Shown piece after piece: positions 26,524 through 36,083 of a DNA stretch of 64,000 nucleotides. The notes beneath the pieces are model-generated. The model was not told where the DNA came from. It worked only from the letters and a program-made list of their open reading frames with translations, and made no database searches. A program made the translations under genes and the position numbers. The DNA comes from Paraglaciecola sp. MB-3u-78 (GTDB taxonomy: Bacteria; Pseudomonadota; Gammaproteobacteria; Enterobacterales; Alteromonadaceae), in NCBI RefSeq assembly GCF_002835935.1, contig NZ_PJCF01000087.1, positions 124,001 to 188,000 on the forward strand, in the 5' to 3' direction. How positions within the stretch are numbered: position 1 is the stretch's first letter; every line of letters starts with the position of its first letter.

Positions 26524-27477
26524 TCAACTTTCAGGGTCTAGTATCTCGCGCATTCTCTGTTGTACAACGTCGACTAACAAGTCTGGTTGAAACTTAGAAA
26601 TAAAGCGGTTACAGCCGACCTTTTCTACCATTGCATCATTAAAGCTACCACTTAAGGATGTGTTCAGTGCGATAAAAAGATTATTCATACGGGGATCTTG
26701 TCTCACTTCTGCGGTCAGTCGGTAGCCGTCCATTGCAGGCATCTCTGCGTCGGTAAACATCATCATAATTTCGTCAGTCACTGTTTTCCCTGCATCAGCC
26801 CAACTCTTTAAAAGATTCAACGCTTTTAAGCCATCTTTTTCTTCAATAATTTCAATGCCCAACTGGGTAAGTGTTTCTCTTATTTGCCAACGTGCTGTGG
26901 ATGAGTCATCCACTATCAATATTTTTTTACCCTTGAGATGAGCAGCAACCTCTTGGTCCAAAACATCTTCAGAGATAGTCGTGTCATACTCAATAATTTC
27001 GGATAACACTTTTTCTACATCAATAATTTCAACCAATTCATTTTTATCATCAATTTCTACTTGGGTAATGGCAGTTAAATAGTTGTTTTTACCGGCCGTT
27101 GAAGGTGGGGGCTGTATATCACTCCATGAAGTGTTGATAATACGCATGACATCACCAATCAAGAACCCTTGAACACTTCGATTATATTCTGTGATGATCA
27201 CATTGACCGCTTCATACGTGTCTTCATTAGCGGTAATTTTTACTGCTGCACGCAGATCAATAACAGGAATAGAAGCGCCTCTATAATTAGTCACACCTTT
27301 GAGATTTTGGTGAGAACCGGGCATTTGACTCATTAAAGGCACGGTAATGACTTCTCTGATCTTGAATACATTTAACGCAAAAGTGTGCCGAGAGCCCAAT
27401 TTAAACATAAGCAACTCGAGTCTGTTTTCACCGACAAGTTTGGTGCGTTGATCAATTGAAGACATTAACTCTGACAT
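26524..27477 (-). CDS. cheV: Chemotaxis coupling protein CheV
   Basis: This 317-residue protein has an N-terminal CheW domain (about residues 15-165) and a C-terminal receiver domain (about 188-310). The receiver keeps the acidic pocket LIVDDSSTAR, the phospho-acceptor Asp in MMFTDAEMPAMDGY and the Lys in FISKFQPD. CheV couples chemoreceptors to CheA and adapts through phosphorylation. It is a single gene with no other che genes beside it, as is common in gammaproteobacteria. Confidence 0.94.
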   Translation of the reverse strand: MSELMSSIDQRTKLVGENRLELLMFKLGSRHTFALNVFKIREVITVPLMSQMPGSHQNLKGVTNYRGASIPVIDLRAAVKITANEDTYEAVNVIITEYNRSVQGFLIGDVMRIINTSWSDIQPPPSTAGKNNYLTAITQVEIDDKNELVEIIDVEKVLSEIIEYDTTISEDVLDQEVAAHLKGKKILIVDDSSTARWQIRETLTQLGIEIIEEKDGLKALNLLKSWADAGKTVTDEIMMMFTDAEMPAMDGYRLTAEVRQDPRMNNLFIALNTSLSGSFNDAMVEKVGCNRFISKFQPDLLVDVVQQRMREILDPES

Positions 27478-27737
27478 ACACGCTCTCTGGTTAATTGTTT
27501 AAAATAAAAGACAGGTCATATTACACCTGCAAACACTATCAACAGTAGACACATCAAAACACAATTACCTATTAAACGTATTTGCGTCTCAACACTAACA
27601 TTCACACAAACTATGATAAGAATACATTATATAGATTATAAATATACACCTTAACTATATAGGATGATTAACAACAGCAGCCCACAACACGTTATCGGTT
27701 GTTTTATTTTTTACCTTACTTTTATAGGAATATTCAA

Positions 27738-29336
27738 ATGTCACAATATCAAAATGATGTTAAACAGATTGCAGAACTAAGATCAACCAAAGCAGGTGCT
27801 TGGAACGCAATTAACCCAGATTACGCTGCTCGTATGAAAGCACAAAATCGCTTTAAGACTGGGTTGGATATTGCAAAATATACCGCAGCTATTATGCGTA
27901 AAGACATGCAAGAATATGATGCTGACTCAAGCCAATATACGCAATCATTAGGCTGCTGGCATGGCTTTATTGGACAACAAAAAATGTTGTCTGTAAAAAA
28001 ACATCAAGGTACCACGGATAAAAGTTATTTGTACTTGTCTGGCTGGATGGTTGCGGCGTTACGTTCAGAGTTTGGTCCTCTTCCCGACCAGTCAATGCAC
28101 GAAAAAACCTCGGTAGCATTATTAATAGAAGAACTCTATACCTTCTTACGTCAAGCGGATGCCCGTGAATTGGGTGATCTGTTTAGACAATTAGATGACG
28201 CCAAACAAAACGGTAGCGATACTGCCGGAATTCAAGAGTCTATTGATAATTATGAAACTCATGTAGTGCCAATTATTGCAGATATTGATGCAGGATTCGG
28301 TAATGAAGAAGCCACCTACTTGCTGGCTAAAAAACTGATTGAAGCCGGCGCATGCTGTATACAGATAGAAAACCAAGTATCTGACGCTAAACAGTGTGGT
28401 CATCAGGATGGTAAAGTCACAGTGCCACATGAAGACTTTTTGGCCAAAATCAACGCAGTACGTTATGCATTTTTAGAGCTCGGTGTTGATGATGGGGTGA
28501 TAGTTGCACGTACCGACTCACTAGGCGCAGGACTGACTCAAAAAATACCTGTATCACAAAAGCCAGGTGATTTGGCGGCTCAGTACAATGCATTTCTTGA
28601 TGCCAGCGAAGTCACATCAATCGATGATCTGGTAGATGGCGACTCTGTTCTTAAACAAAACGGTAAACTTGTAAAACCGGTACGCTTACCTAATGGATTA
28701 TACAAGTTTCAGGAAAACACCGGTATCGATCGCGTTGTGCTTGACTGCATAACCTCATTACAAAATGGTGCCGATTTATTATGGATTGAAACAGAAAAAC
28801 CACATGTTGGCCAAATTGGCGATATGGTTCGTGCCATTAGAAAGGAAATTCCTAACGCGAAGTTGGTATACAACAATTCACCCTCATTCAACTGGACCTT
28901 GAATTTCCGTCAGCAAATATTTGATATCTGGTCAGAAGCGGGTAAAGACTTAAGCCAATATACTAGAGACGAATTGATGTCAGTTAAATATGACGACACA
29001 GATTTGGCCCTTGAAGCGGATGAAAAAATTAGAACCTTCCAGGCAGATGCAGCGAGAGAAGCAGGTATTTTCCATCACCTTATAACCTTACCTACTTATC
29101 ATACAGCGGCATTGTCTACCGATGATCTAGCCAAAGGTTATTTTGGTGACCAAGGTATGTTGGCATATGTTAAAGGTGTGCAGCGTAGAGAAATTAGACA
29201 AGGCCTTGCATGTGTTAAACACCAAGCGATGGCTGGCTCTAATATGGGTGATGACCATAAAGAATACTTCTCTGGTGAACAAGCCCTTAAAGCCTCTGGC
29301 GAAGACAATACTATGAATCAGTTCGACGCGGCATAA
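27738..29336 (+). CDS. aceA: Isocitrate lyase
   Basis: This is a 532-residue isocitrate lyase of the longer proteobacterial type. It splits isocitrate into glyoxylate and succinate, the first step of the glyoxylate shunt. The ATG at 27738 is used because TAGGAA lies before it; an in-frame start at 27699 has no support. Active-site signatures are ADIDAGFGNEEATY, the catalytic KQCGHQDGKV and VARTDSLGAGL. The malate synthase gene is two genes downstream, with a LysR regulator between them. Confidence 0.95.
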   Translation: MSQYQNDVKQIAELRSTKAGAWNAINPDYAARMKAQNRFKTGLDIAKYTAAIMRKDMQEYDADSSQYTQSLGCWHGFIGQQKMLSVKKHQGTTDKSYLYLSGWMVAALRSEFGPLPDQSMHEKTSVALLIEELYTFLRQADARELGDLFRQLDDAKQNGSDTAGIQESIDNYETHVVPIIADIDAGFGNEEATYLLAKKLIEAGACCIQIENQVSDAKQCGHQDGKVTVPHEDFLAKINAVRYAFLELGVDDGVIVARTDSLGAGLTQKIPVSQKPGDLAAQYNAFLDASEVTSIDDLVDGDSVLKQNGKLVKPVRLPNGLYKFQENTGIDRVVLDCITSLQNGADLLWIETEKPHVGQIGDMVRAIRKEIPNAKLVYNNSPSFNWTLNFRQQIFDIWSEAGKDLSQYTRDELMSVKYDDTDLALEADEKIRTFQADAAREAGIFHHLITLPTYHTAALSTDDLAKGYFGDQGMLAYVKGVQRREIRQGLACVKHQAMAGSNMGDDHKEYFSGEQALKASGEDNTMNQFDAA

Positions 29337-29413
29337 CGTTCTAAGCCGAATATCGTTCTAAGCCGAATATCGTTCTAAATACGATAGCTTGCAGTATCTG
29401 CTGTGAGCTATCG
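29337..29413 (+). repeat. 17-bp tandem repeat and hairpin after aceA
   Basis: The 17-base unit CGTTCTAAGCCGAATAT occurs at 29337-29353 and 29354-29370 and is partly repeated from 29371. It is followed by a hairpin with arms CGATAGCT (29382-29389) and AGCTATCG (29406-29413) and an inner GCAG/CTGC. No T-run follows. Confidence 0.6.
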
Positions 29414-29586
29414 ATATCATTCAACAAATCAATATCAGTAATGACTTACTAACATCATTCAATTCACAAGTCCTTTCAAATAAACTATAAACAACTGTTT
29501 TTTAACAATAGTTTAATATCTGTAAAAGATATCTAATCCTGATAATATTCTAATATGATATTAATTTTCACAATGAGATAACAACC

Positions 29587-30531
29587 ATGAATATTGCTAA
29601 GGTAGATTTAAACTTATTGGTTTATTTAGATGTATTGCTGAGGGAAGGCAGTGTGACTAAAGCGGCAAACCAATTAAGTATTACTCAGCCGGCAATGAGC
29701 AATGGCTTGAGAAGACTCAGAGACTTATTCAAAGACCCATTACTGGTGCGCACCAGTGACGGCATGACCCCTACCAAACGTGCCTTAGAATTAAAACCCA
29801 TTATCCGAGATGTACTGTCTAAACTTGAAACAACGATCCAACCTGAAACTGATTTTAGCCCACTTAAAAGTGAACGTACATTTAGAATAATGGCTAGCGA
29901 TTACGCAGAATCGACCTTATTAATGGAGGTCATCGGCAGGCTAATTAAACAAGCACCAAATGTTACCCTTGATTTAATCACCCCCAGCGACGTGACCTTT
30001 CATGATGTAGAGCAAGGTAGGGTTGATATGGCGATCAATCGGTTTGAAGAATTACCTCTATCGTTTCATCAAAAAGTGGTGTGGTATGACACATTCTCTT
30101 GTGTGGTGAATAGCCACAATCCAATAGTGCATAATTTTAATCTGGAACAGTATTTAGACAACAAACATATATGGGTCAGTAAAACCGGCTTTGGGGTCGG
30201 CGTGGGTATGGATCCTAAAGAGGTACAAAAATTGGGTTGGGTGGATGCTGAGTTGACAAAAATTGGTAAACAACGGGATATACGGGTGTTTACTCGTCAT
30301 TATCACGTCGCCTTACAATTAGCCAAAGCACAAAATTTGATCGCAACCTTACCCAGTAGAGCGGCCAATATGTATAAAGATGATCCAGAGGTCGAAATAC
30401 TCGAACCTCCATTTGATATTCCTCCCATTGCATTAAAAATGGCATGGAGTGCTTTGCTGCAACACGATGCTGGACATATTTGGCTGAGAAGATTGATTGG
30501 CGAGGTGGGTGCAGAACTGACCAATACATAA
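29587..30531 (+). CDS. LysR-family transcriptional regulator
   Basis: This 314-residue protein has an N-terminal winged helix-turn-helix (NLLVYLDVLLREGSVTKAAN, then QLSITQPAMSNGLRRLRDLF, about residues 8-65). A LysR substrate-binding domain follows (about 90-305). It lies between aceA and glcB on the same strand, so it probably controls the glyoxylate shunt. The inducer is unknown. It is preceded by 250 bases holding the tandem repeat and its own promoter. Confidence 0.9.
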   Translation: MNIAKVDLNLLVYLDVLLREGSVTKAANQLSITQPAMSNGLRRLRDLFKDPLLVRTSDGMTPTKRALELKPIIRDVLSKLETTIQPETDFSPLKSERTFRIMASDYAESTLLMEVIGRLIKQAPNVTLDLITPSDVTFHDVEQGRVDMAINRFEELPLSFHQKVVWYDTFSCVVNSHNPIVHNFNLEQYLDNKHIWVSKTGFGVGVGMDPKEVQKLGWVDAELTKIGKQRDIRVFTRHYHVALQLAKAQNLIATLPSRAANMYKDDPEVEILEPPFDIPPIALKMAWSALLQHDAGHIWLRRLIGEVGAELTNT

Positions 30532-30633
30532 CATTAATTTTCTGTGTGAATGGAAAGAATAACCTACATAAATTAATACGTATAATACTAACAAGGTAAA
30601 CTGAGTCAATTGTGAATTACCAAAGAGTGAAAT

Positions 30634-32817
30634 ATGCAACTCACGCCAACCACACAAGTTGAATACGTTCAAAAAGGCCGCTTAAAGGTTGCCAAAAAGC
30701 TAGACCAGTTTATTACACAAGATGTTTTACCCGGTGTGGAGTTAACAGCTGATGATCTTTGGGCAAAGTTCGCAAACGCTCTACCGGAACTTTTGTCTAT
30801 CAATCAAAGCCTTTTGGAAAAAAGAGTCAGCCTGCAACAGCAAATCGATCAATATTGCAGCCCAAGACAATCTATTAATGTGCAAGAGTACAAAACCTTT
30901 CTTACTGACATTGGCTATTTGCAAGCTAATCCCGATGATTTTCAAATTAACACCACAAAGATCGATCCTGAAATTGCCACTATGGCTGGTCCTCAGCTAG
31001 TTGTTCCCATTAACAATGCTAGATTCGCCTTAAATGCAGCGAATGCTAGATGGGGCAGTCTGTATGACGCGCTTTATGGCTCGGATATAATTGAGCAAAC
31101 CGCTAGCAGTAAAACCAAAGGTTACGACGCGGATAGAGGGCAAAAAGTCATCGACTATGCCAGAAAATGGTTAGACATCATTGCACCACTTCAAACTGGC
31201 AGCCATATTCAGAGTAAAAAATATGTGATTGATAACGGTAAGCTATTAGTCACTTTGGTTGACGATACCGTCGTAGGATTGAAAACACCTTCGCAGTTTG
31301 CCGGCTTCCAAGGCACCATTGAACAACCTATCTGTATTCTGATTAAACACAATAACATTCATGCCGAAATTCAATTTGATCAACAGAGCGTGATTGGCCA
31401 GCAAGATACGGCGCACATCAAAGATATATTTTTAGAATCAGCATTAACCACCATTATGGACTGCGAAGATTCTGTTGCGGCGGTAGACGCAGCAGATAAA
31501 ACCTTAGTGTACAAAAACTGGTTAGGGCTCATTAAGGGCGATTTAACCGCTACAATAACCAGCGGCAGCAAACAAATAACACGTAGCTTAAATCCAGATA
31601 GACAATATGTATCAGCAGCAGGAGAAACATTGAGTCTGTCAGGCAGAAGCTTGATGTTTATTCGTAATGTTGGCCACTTGATGACAACAGACGCCATTCT
31701 GTTTGATGACAAACCTATTTACGAAGGGATCATGGATGCCCTTGTTACCAGTTTAATATCCAAACATGACTTACTGGGTAATGGTCTATTCAAAAATAGT
31801 CAGGCAGGCAGTATTTATATAGTCAAACCAAAAATGCATGGACCAGAAGAAGTCGCTTTTGCCGATTTGTTATTTTCTAAAATTGAATCTGTGCTCAGTT
31901 TACCCAGCCATAGCCTAAAAATAGGCCTGATGGATGAAGAGAGACGCACCAGTCTGAATTTAAAAGCCTGTATACAAGCAGCAAGGGACAGAGTGGTATT
32001 TATCAACACAGGCTTCTTAGACCGTACAGGGGATGAAATACACACCTCTATGCAGCTAGGCGCGTTTGCCACCAAAGCCACCATCAAAACAAGACCTTGG
32101 TTAAACGCCTACGAACAATCCAATGTGGCGACCGGCATGAACTCAGGGTTGTCTGGTAAGGCACAAATTGGCAAAGGCATGTGGCCCATCCCAGATAACA
32201 TGGCCGATATGATGCAGGCAAAAATCGCCCATGTGCGCTCAGGGGCAAACACCGCTTGGGTGCCCTCGCCTACTGCAGCCACATTACATGCACTGCATTA
32301 CCATCAGGAAAACGTATTCGACTTAAGAATGAATATGACTGCGCCAGTAGATGATTTGTTAGAAAAAATGTTAGATATACCATTACTCAATGACGAAAAA
32401 TTATCACCTGAACAGATACAACGTGAGCTGGATAATAATGTGCAAGGGATCTTGGGTTATGTAGTCCGATGGGTAAACCAGGGTATAGGTTGTTCAAAGG
32501 TGCCGGATATTAATAATGTGGGACTGATGGAAGACAGAGCCACATTGAGAATATCGAGTCAACATATCGCCAACTGGCTGATGCATGAAGTTATAACAAC
32601 AGAACAAGTTGAGCACTCTATGCAGACCATGGCTAACTTAGTAGACGCTCAAAATTCTGGGGATGCCGAATATACTGCTATGACACCTGATACCCAAAGC
32701 TCACTAGCCTTTCAAGCCGCCCAAGAGCTGATATTCAAGGGTAAGGACCAACCTAGTGGTTATACTGAGCCTTTGTTGCATGCAAAAAGAGCAGAGTTAA
32801 AACGCTCACTCAATTAA
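30634..32817 (+). CDS. glcB: Malate synthase G
   Basis: This is a 727-residue malate synthase, close to the usual length of isoform G. It condenses glyoxylate with acetyl-CoA to malate. Recognisable blocks are TTIMDCEDSVAAVDAADK, GRSLMFIRNVGHLM, KPKMHGPEEVAFADLLF, LKIGLMDEERRTSLNLKAC, NTGFLDRTGDEIHTSM and GANTAWVPSPTAATLHALHY. The start ATG follows GAGTGA. With aceA upstream it completes the glyoxylate shunt. Confidence 0.96.
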   Translation: MQLTPTTQVEYVQKGRLKVAKKLDQFITQDVLPGVELTADDLWAKFANALPELLSINQSLLEKRVSLQQQIDQYCSPRQSINVQEYKTFLTDIGYLQANPDDFQINTTKIDPEIATMAGPQLVVPINNARFALNAANARWGSLYDALYGSDIIEQTASSKTKGYDADRGQKVIDYARKWLDIIAPLQTGSHIQSKKYVIDNGKLLVTLVDDTVVGLKTPSQFAGFQGTIEQPICILIKHNNIHAEIQFDQQSVIGQQDTAHIKDIFLESALTTIMDCEDSVAAVDAADKTLVYKNWLGLIKGDLTATITSGSKQITRSLNPDRQYVSAAGETLSLSGRSLMFIRNVGHLMTTDAILFDDKPIYEGIMDALVTSLISKHDLLGNGLFKNSQAGSIYIVKPKMHGPEEVAFADLLFSKIESVLSLPSHSLKIGLMDEERRTSLNLKACIQAARDRVVFINTGFLDRTGDEIHTSMQLGAFATKATIKTRPWLNAYEQSNVATGMNSGLSGKAQIGKGMWPIPDNMADMMQAKIAHVRSGANTAWVPSPTAATLHALHYHQENVFDLRMNMTAPVDDLLEKMLDIPLLNDEKLSPEQIQRELDNNVQGILGYVVRWVNQGIGCSKVPDINNVGLMEDRATLRISSQHIANWLMHEVITTEQVEHSMQTMANLVDAQNSGDAEYTAMTPDTQSSLAFQAAQELIFKGKDQPSGYTEPLLHAKRAELKRSLN

Positions 32818-32822
32818 GTAGA

Positions 32823-33932
32823 TTAAGGTTGATCTAACTCTTTTGTAAAAACGTGTTTACCAAAGATGCTTTGTATCACTGATACACCGCCTTTACACAA
32901 CAAGTGATAAATAAGGATATGCAAGGGCATTTTTTGAAAGTGCCCTCGGATCAATACAGCAAACTCAGCGAGTGCAAAAAATTTAGGCTTACACAAAGGG
33001 TGATTAGGTTTTAAGGTCTTTTCGTAGATAAAGTCTACAAACGCTATATTCCAAGGGCAGAATTGACTTATTTCTTTTTGTACAGACTCAGGGACCTCAG
33101 TCTTCAATATTTTTTGTGTATATCGACAAGCTAAGAACAACTCCAAACCAAAATCCGTTTCTTTAGCTAAAGTAATAAGGTCTAACCAAAACGCTTCATT
33201 ATTGTTTGTGGTTATTAATGTATGTAAATCAATCAGATCCCTGTAACCTTTTTTAACCTCTTCATTAAAAAACAAATGTATCAGACTATGCAACGTCATG
33301 GCTGCAAAAGAAAGAATTTGAAAACCATCTTCAGTGGTGACCGTGTTGGTAGCAAATTTATCAGCATCTAGATGCCTACCGGAAATAATCGGTACTATAT
33401 TGTGGTGAACATCAACAATGGTGCCACGCTTGCCGTGTCTTAAGGGGGGGATTTCGTGGGCCCACTTTCGATAGTATTTTTCATCGTGTTCGGTTAACTC
33501 TTCAGACAACCAACCAATTAGACATAGTCTTTTTTCAATCGCATCGATGGATTTTTTATCAGCCAATATGTCGATATCATTATAGATACGAGTATCACCT
33601 ACTGGTGCGCCTGAAAGTGTATATCCTGCCCCCTTCAAAAAAATCAGGTATTGTGGCTTGTCAGCTAACTCTCGTTTTAGTTCAGCAGCTTCAAACACCA
33701 CTTGTTTTTTATGGTTTTGTGCAAGCACATCAGCATTTAAAAAATGTCGTTGAGTTTGCTTTGGAATTTGCTCAAAAATACCTGCTTGTTTAAACGTTGA
33801 TGAATAGCAAGCCAATAACTGTTGATGACGTAAAATCAGCACCAGTTGTTGCCATTGTTTAGGTGTAAACGCCAGTGTAGATTTTGGTGCGATAAATGCC
33901 TGGCATACATCGTCAGCAGACAGCTTATTCAA
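32823..33932 (-). CDS. HPr-rel-A locus copy 1: nucleotidyltransferase-family protein
   Basis: This 369-residue protein is of the NTP_transf_5-like nucleotidyltransferase family. The core is FLKGAGYTLSGAPVGDTRIY followed by NDIDILAD (the DxD metal site), then EKYYRKWAHEIPPLRHGKRG and TIVDVHHNI. The start is a TTG at 33932 that overlaps the kinase stop by 8 bases; AGGA lies 11 bases before it. It is last in a minus-strand operon of Tat protein, PqqD-like protein, HprK-like kinase and this gene. It is homologous to the protein at 37846-38949. A nucleotidyl-transfer role is inferred from the fold, and the acceptor is unknown. Confidence 0.82.
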   Translation of the reverse strand: MNKLSADDVCQAFIAPKSTLAFTPKQWQQLVLILRHQQLLACYSSTFKQAGIFEQIPKQTQRHFLNADVLAQNHKKQVVFEAAELKRELADKPQYLIFLKGAGYTLSGAPVGDTRIYNDIDILADKKSIDAIEKRLCLIGWLSEELTEHDEKYYRKWAHEIPPLRHGKRGTIVDVHHNIVPIISGRHLDADKFATNTVTTEDGFQILSFAAMTLHSLIHLFFNEEVKKGYRDLIDLHTLITTNNNEAFWLDLITLAKETDFGLELFLACRYTQKILKTEVPESVQKEISQFCPWNIAFVDFIYEKTLKPNHPLCKPKFFALAEFAVLIRGHFQKMPLHILIYHLLCKGGVSVIQSIFGKHVFTKELDQP

Positions 33933-34794
33933 AATCTATTATTTCCTGCTCTAAAAACGCGGCCACTTGGGCTAAATCATTATGAAATATTTCAAAGGTT
34001 TGCACGTTTTCAATAACATTGGTCAAAGTACTAAAAGCAGTTTCTCTCAATACACTGTAATTAAAAGCATTGTCTACTAACTGCATAAAAGCTTGAGTTT
34101 TATCCAGTTGATAAATTTGTAAATCTTGATTGGCACGGTAATTTGGAAAAACCACCCCCACCAGCTCTGCAGTGTTCGTTTGATTTTCCCAACTGGATTC
34201 AGGTGGTGAAAGATGGATCACGTCCCCTTTATGGGTATCTTTGGCAATATCCGAAAACTTACCATCAGGAAATAACGTCTTGGCAATATCGATAGATTGG
34301 TTTTTCAAACAAATGGGCCTTACAAAAGGTACCACTGTTTGGGTATTTGGAATGATGAGCGCCATTTCATCAGATAATAGCCGCCAGCCATTATGGGCCA
34401 AGTAGGCGGTCAGTGTGCTTTTTCCTGAGCCAGGGGGGGCAGGAAATAAAATGGCTTTATTACCTTTTGCCAATACAGCCGAATGAATAATCACATGTTG
34501 TACTTCATTACCCGCAACTGTCCAGTTCATTCCCCACTCTAAAAACGCATAAGCCTTTTGAAAACTCAGTGGTTTAAAGGGCTCTTGTTGATCGCAAAAA
34601 AACCGCGCTTGAGGCTTGATAAACGAACGAATACCAGAGGACTTTTGTACCGACAATTCATAATCTGCGACTTCCGTACTCAGCTTTCTAAAACGACTAC
34701 CATATATAGTAGACAGGTTCTGAATAACTTGAGGAAGAGCCGTATTAACTGAAAAAGAAAAAGGATGTAAATCGATAAAATAATTATCAGACAT
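33925..34794 (-). CDS. HPr-rel-A locus copy 1: HprK-related kinase A
   Basis: This 289-residue protein resembles the C-terminal kinase domain of HPr kinase/phosphorylase. The P-loop PAPPGSGKSTL lies at about residues 118-128, followed by GWRLLSDEMALI, where SDE matches the acidic pair of HprK. An N-terminal region (about 1-80) precedes AYAFLEWGMNW, a stretch shared with copy 2. It overlaps the PqqD-like gene by 8 bases and the nucleotidyltransferase gene by 8, so the three are translationally coupled. The phospho-acceptor is not known; the Tat protein upstream is a candidate substrate. Confidence 0.88.
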   Translation of the reverse strand: MSDNYFIDLHPFSFSVNTALPQVIQNLSTIYGSRFRKLSTEVADYELSVQKSSGIRSFIKPQARFFCDQQEPFKPLSFQKAYAFLEWGMNWTVAGNEVQHVIIHSAVLAKGNKAILFPAPPGSGKSTLTAYLAHNGWRLLSDEMALIIPNTQTVVPFVRPICLKNQSIDIAKTLFPDGKFSDIAKDTHKGDVIHLSPPESSWENQTNTAELVGVVFPNYRANQDLQIYQLDKTQAFMQLVDNAFNYSVLRETAFSTLTNVIENVQTFEIFHNDLAQVAAFLEQEIIDFE

Positions 34795-34996
34795 CAGTAT
34801 TTTTACAATCTAAGGGTAACAAAATATTTTTTTGGATGAGCGATCTAATTGCAATGTTTTGCGTGGTTTTTTTATCTAAAATAATCTCACCAGACAGCAC
34901 TTTTAAAATGTCAGCTTCTGACATTAAAACACTTAATGTTTCCCCGGAGTGTACGTCTAGAAACACACAACCAGATTGATCAGAAAAGGAGTGCAT
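34787..34996 (-). CDS. HPr-rel-A locus copy 1: PqqD-like small protein
   Basis: This 69-residue protein resembles the PqqD-type peptide chaperones of HPr-rel-A systems. The ATG at 34996 is chosen because AAAGGAG sits just upstream; an ATG 20 codons earlier lacks a site. The body (SGCVFLDVHSGETLSVLMSE) is the usual winged-helix PqqD fold, in which a short domain binds a leader peptide. Its stop overlaps the kinase start. In known PqqD systems the partner is a peptide-modifying enzyme. None of the radical-SAM type is seen here. Confidence 0.75.
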   Translation of the reverse strand: MHSFSDQSGCVFLDVHSGETLSVLMSEADILKVLSGEIILDKKTTQNIAIRSLIQKNILLPLDCKNTDV

Positions 34997-35040
34997 TTGT
35001 ACTCCTTTGTGTAAATAATTATTCAACACTAAATTTTTTA

Positions 35041-35598
35041 TTAAATAGCTGGGCAAATGACACTAGATCCGGACAAACTATTAGTACCGATTGTACTCCA
35101 GAGCAAGCTCGCAACACCACTTGGATCAGCAGAAGCTTGGGTATATAAGTAATCAGCAAAATTAGATGGAATGTTGTTGTGTTGAGATAATACTGGGTAA
35201 TTGATCCCATGTGAACCGTGGTTTACCGCGTTAAACAACATGATTAAAATCGCAGCATTTACATTGCTAGGATCGGGGTCTCCATCTCGCAATATATATT
35301 CAGCACTAAGGTCACCGGTGCCATTAATTGGGCTTACACCAAAACCAAAATAAGAGGAGAAGGTACCAGTAATCCGATCAGCCACCTGACATGCATCAAG
35401 TAGCATGGTTGCAGCACCACCATTAAAATCAGAACCATGGCCTGAAGCCACTATTGAACCTGCAATGCCAGCCCAAGCTGAACGCCCCGGAATAGATGCA
35501 ATCACAGCACCTGCTGCTGTACGTTTCAAAAACGTACGGCGTTGTTTGGTATTTTTAGAAACCGAAGATTCTATTCCTTTTGGATTATCAAGACTCAT
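35041..35598 (-). CDS. HPr-rel-A locus copy 1: Tat-signal secreted protein
   Basis: This is a 185-residue protein with a clear twin-arginine signal, KQRRTFLKRTAAGAVIAS, and a likely cleavage after SAWA (about residue 43). The mature part is rich in small and polar residues and has no known domain. It contains a DACQVAD segment and ends SSVICPAI. AAGGAA precedes the ATG. It is first in the operon, 44 bases before the PqqD-like gene, under a sigma-54-type promoter. It looks like the substrate or cargo of the system. It is distantly similar to the protein at 36084-36659. Confidence 0.8.
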   Translation of the reverse strand: MSLDNPKGIESSVSKNTKQRRTFLKRTAAGAVIASIPGRSAWAGIAGSIVASGHGSDFNGGAATMLLDACQVADRITGTFSSYFGFGVSPINGTGDLSAEYILRDGDPDPSNVNAAILIMLFNAVNHGSHGINYPVLSQHNNIPSNFADYLYTQASADPSGVASLLWSTIGTNSLSGSSVICPAI

Positions 35599-35640
35599 AA
35601 AATTCCTTAATTTAAATTATTTTTACTAATCCCTCATGTA

Positions 35641-35657
35641 TAGCATAAATTATGCCA
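35641..35657 (-). promoter_or_regulatory. Sigma-54 (-24/-12) promoter, HPr-rel-A copy 1
   Basis: On the minus strand, TGGCATAATTTATGCTA has GG and GC separated by exactly 10 bases. It lies about 45 bases before the ATG of the Tat protein. Confidence 0.75.
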
Positions 35658-35708
35658 GACTGCAACTCATTGAAATACATGACAAAAAAAATAACTAAAA
35701 ACCAATTG

Positions 35709-35725
35709 TGTAAAAATACCTGACA
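35709..35725 (-). promoter_or_regulatory. 17-bp upstream dyad, HPr-rel-A copy 1
   Basis: On the minus strand it reads TGTCAGGTATTTTTACA, fitting TGTCA-N7-TTACA. It starts 69 bases before the -24 GG of the copy 1 promoter. Confidence 0.7.
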
Positions 35726-35909
35726 ATATATCCATATACCGAGATCCTAGCCTTGAGTAATTGTATCTAGGGTGATCTAATTTACAATTTAACTTTTAGT
35801 GTTCGTAATTGTTTTAACTGTGCCCTAGTTGCATAAAATGAGACAACACATAAAAAAACACTTATCATAAAAATTAAAGGTAATGCAGTCATCCAAAATG
35901 AAAAGAAAC

Positions 35910-35926
35910 TGTCAGTATTTTTTACA
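35910..35926 (+). promoter_or_regulatory. 17-bp upstream dyad, HPr-rel-A copy 2
   Basis: TGTCAGTATTTTTTACA fits TGTCA-N7-TTACA. It starts 81 bases before the -24 GG at 35991, the same spacing as at the PEP-CTERM gene. Confidence 0.75.
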
Positions 35927-35989
35927 ATCTACAAGTAAAAAATTATTTTGTTTTTCATAACCTGTTGTTTTATTTAAATACATTTATTT

Positions 35990-36006
35990 TGGCGCGATTT
36001 ATGCTT
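35990..36006 (+). promoter_or_regulatory. Sigma-54 (-24/-12) promoter, HPr-rel-A copy 2
   Basis: TGGCGCGATTTATGCTT has GG (35991-35992) and GC (36003-36004) separated by 10 bases. The 3' half, ATTTATGCT, is identical to the copy 1 promoter. Confidence 0.8.
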
Positions 36007-36083
36007 ATGAATAATGTTCAAAATTTATGGCTTCATAACCTATATTCGAATTGTTTGGTTACTTGTTTATAACGGAGAAAATA

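Larger units (their letters stand above)
35599..36083. other. Divergent control region of the two HPr-rel-A operons
   Basis: These 485 bases hold two -24/-12 promoters pointing outwards and two copies of a 17-bp dyad, annotated separately. No gene is seen. The region is very AT-rich. Confidence 0.8.
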
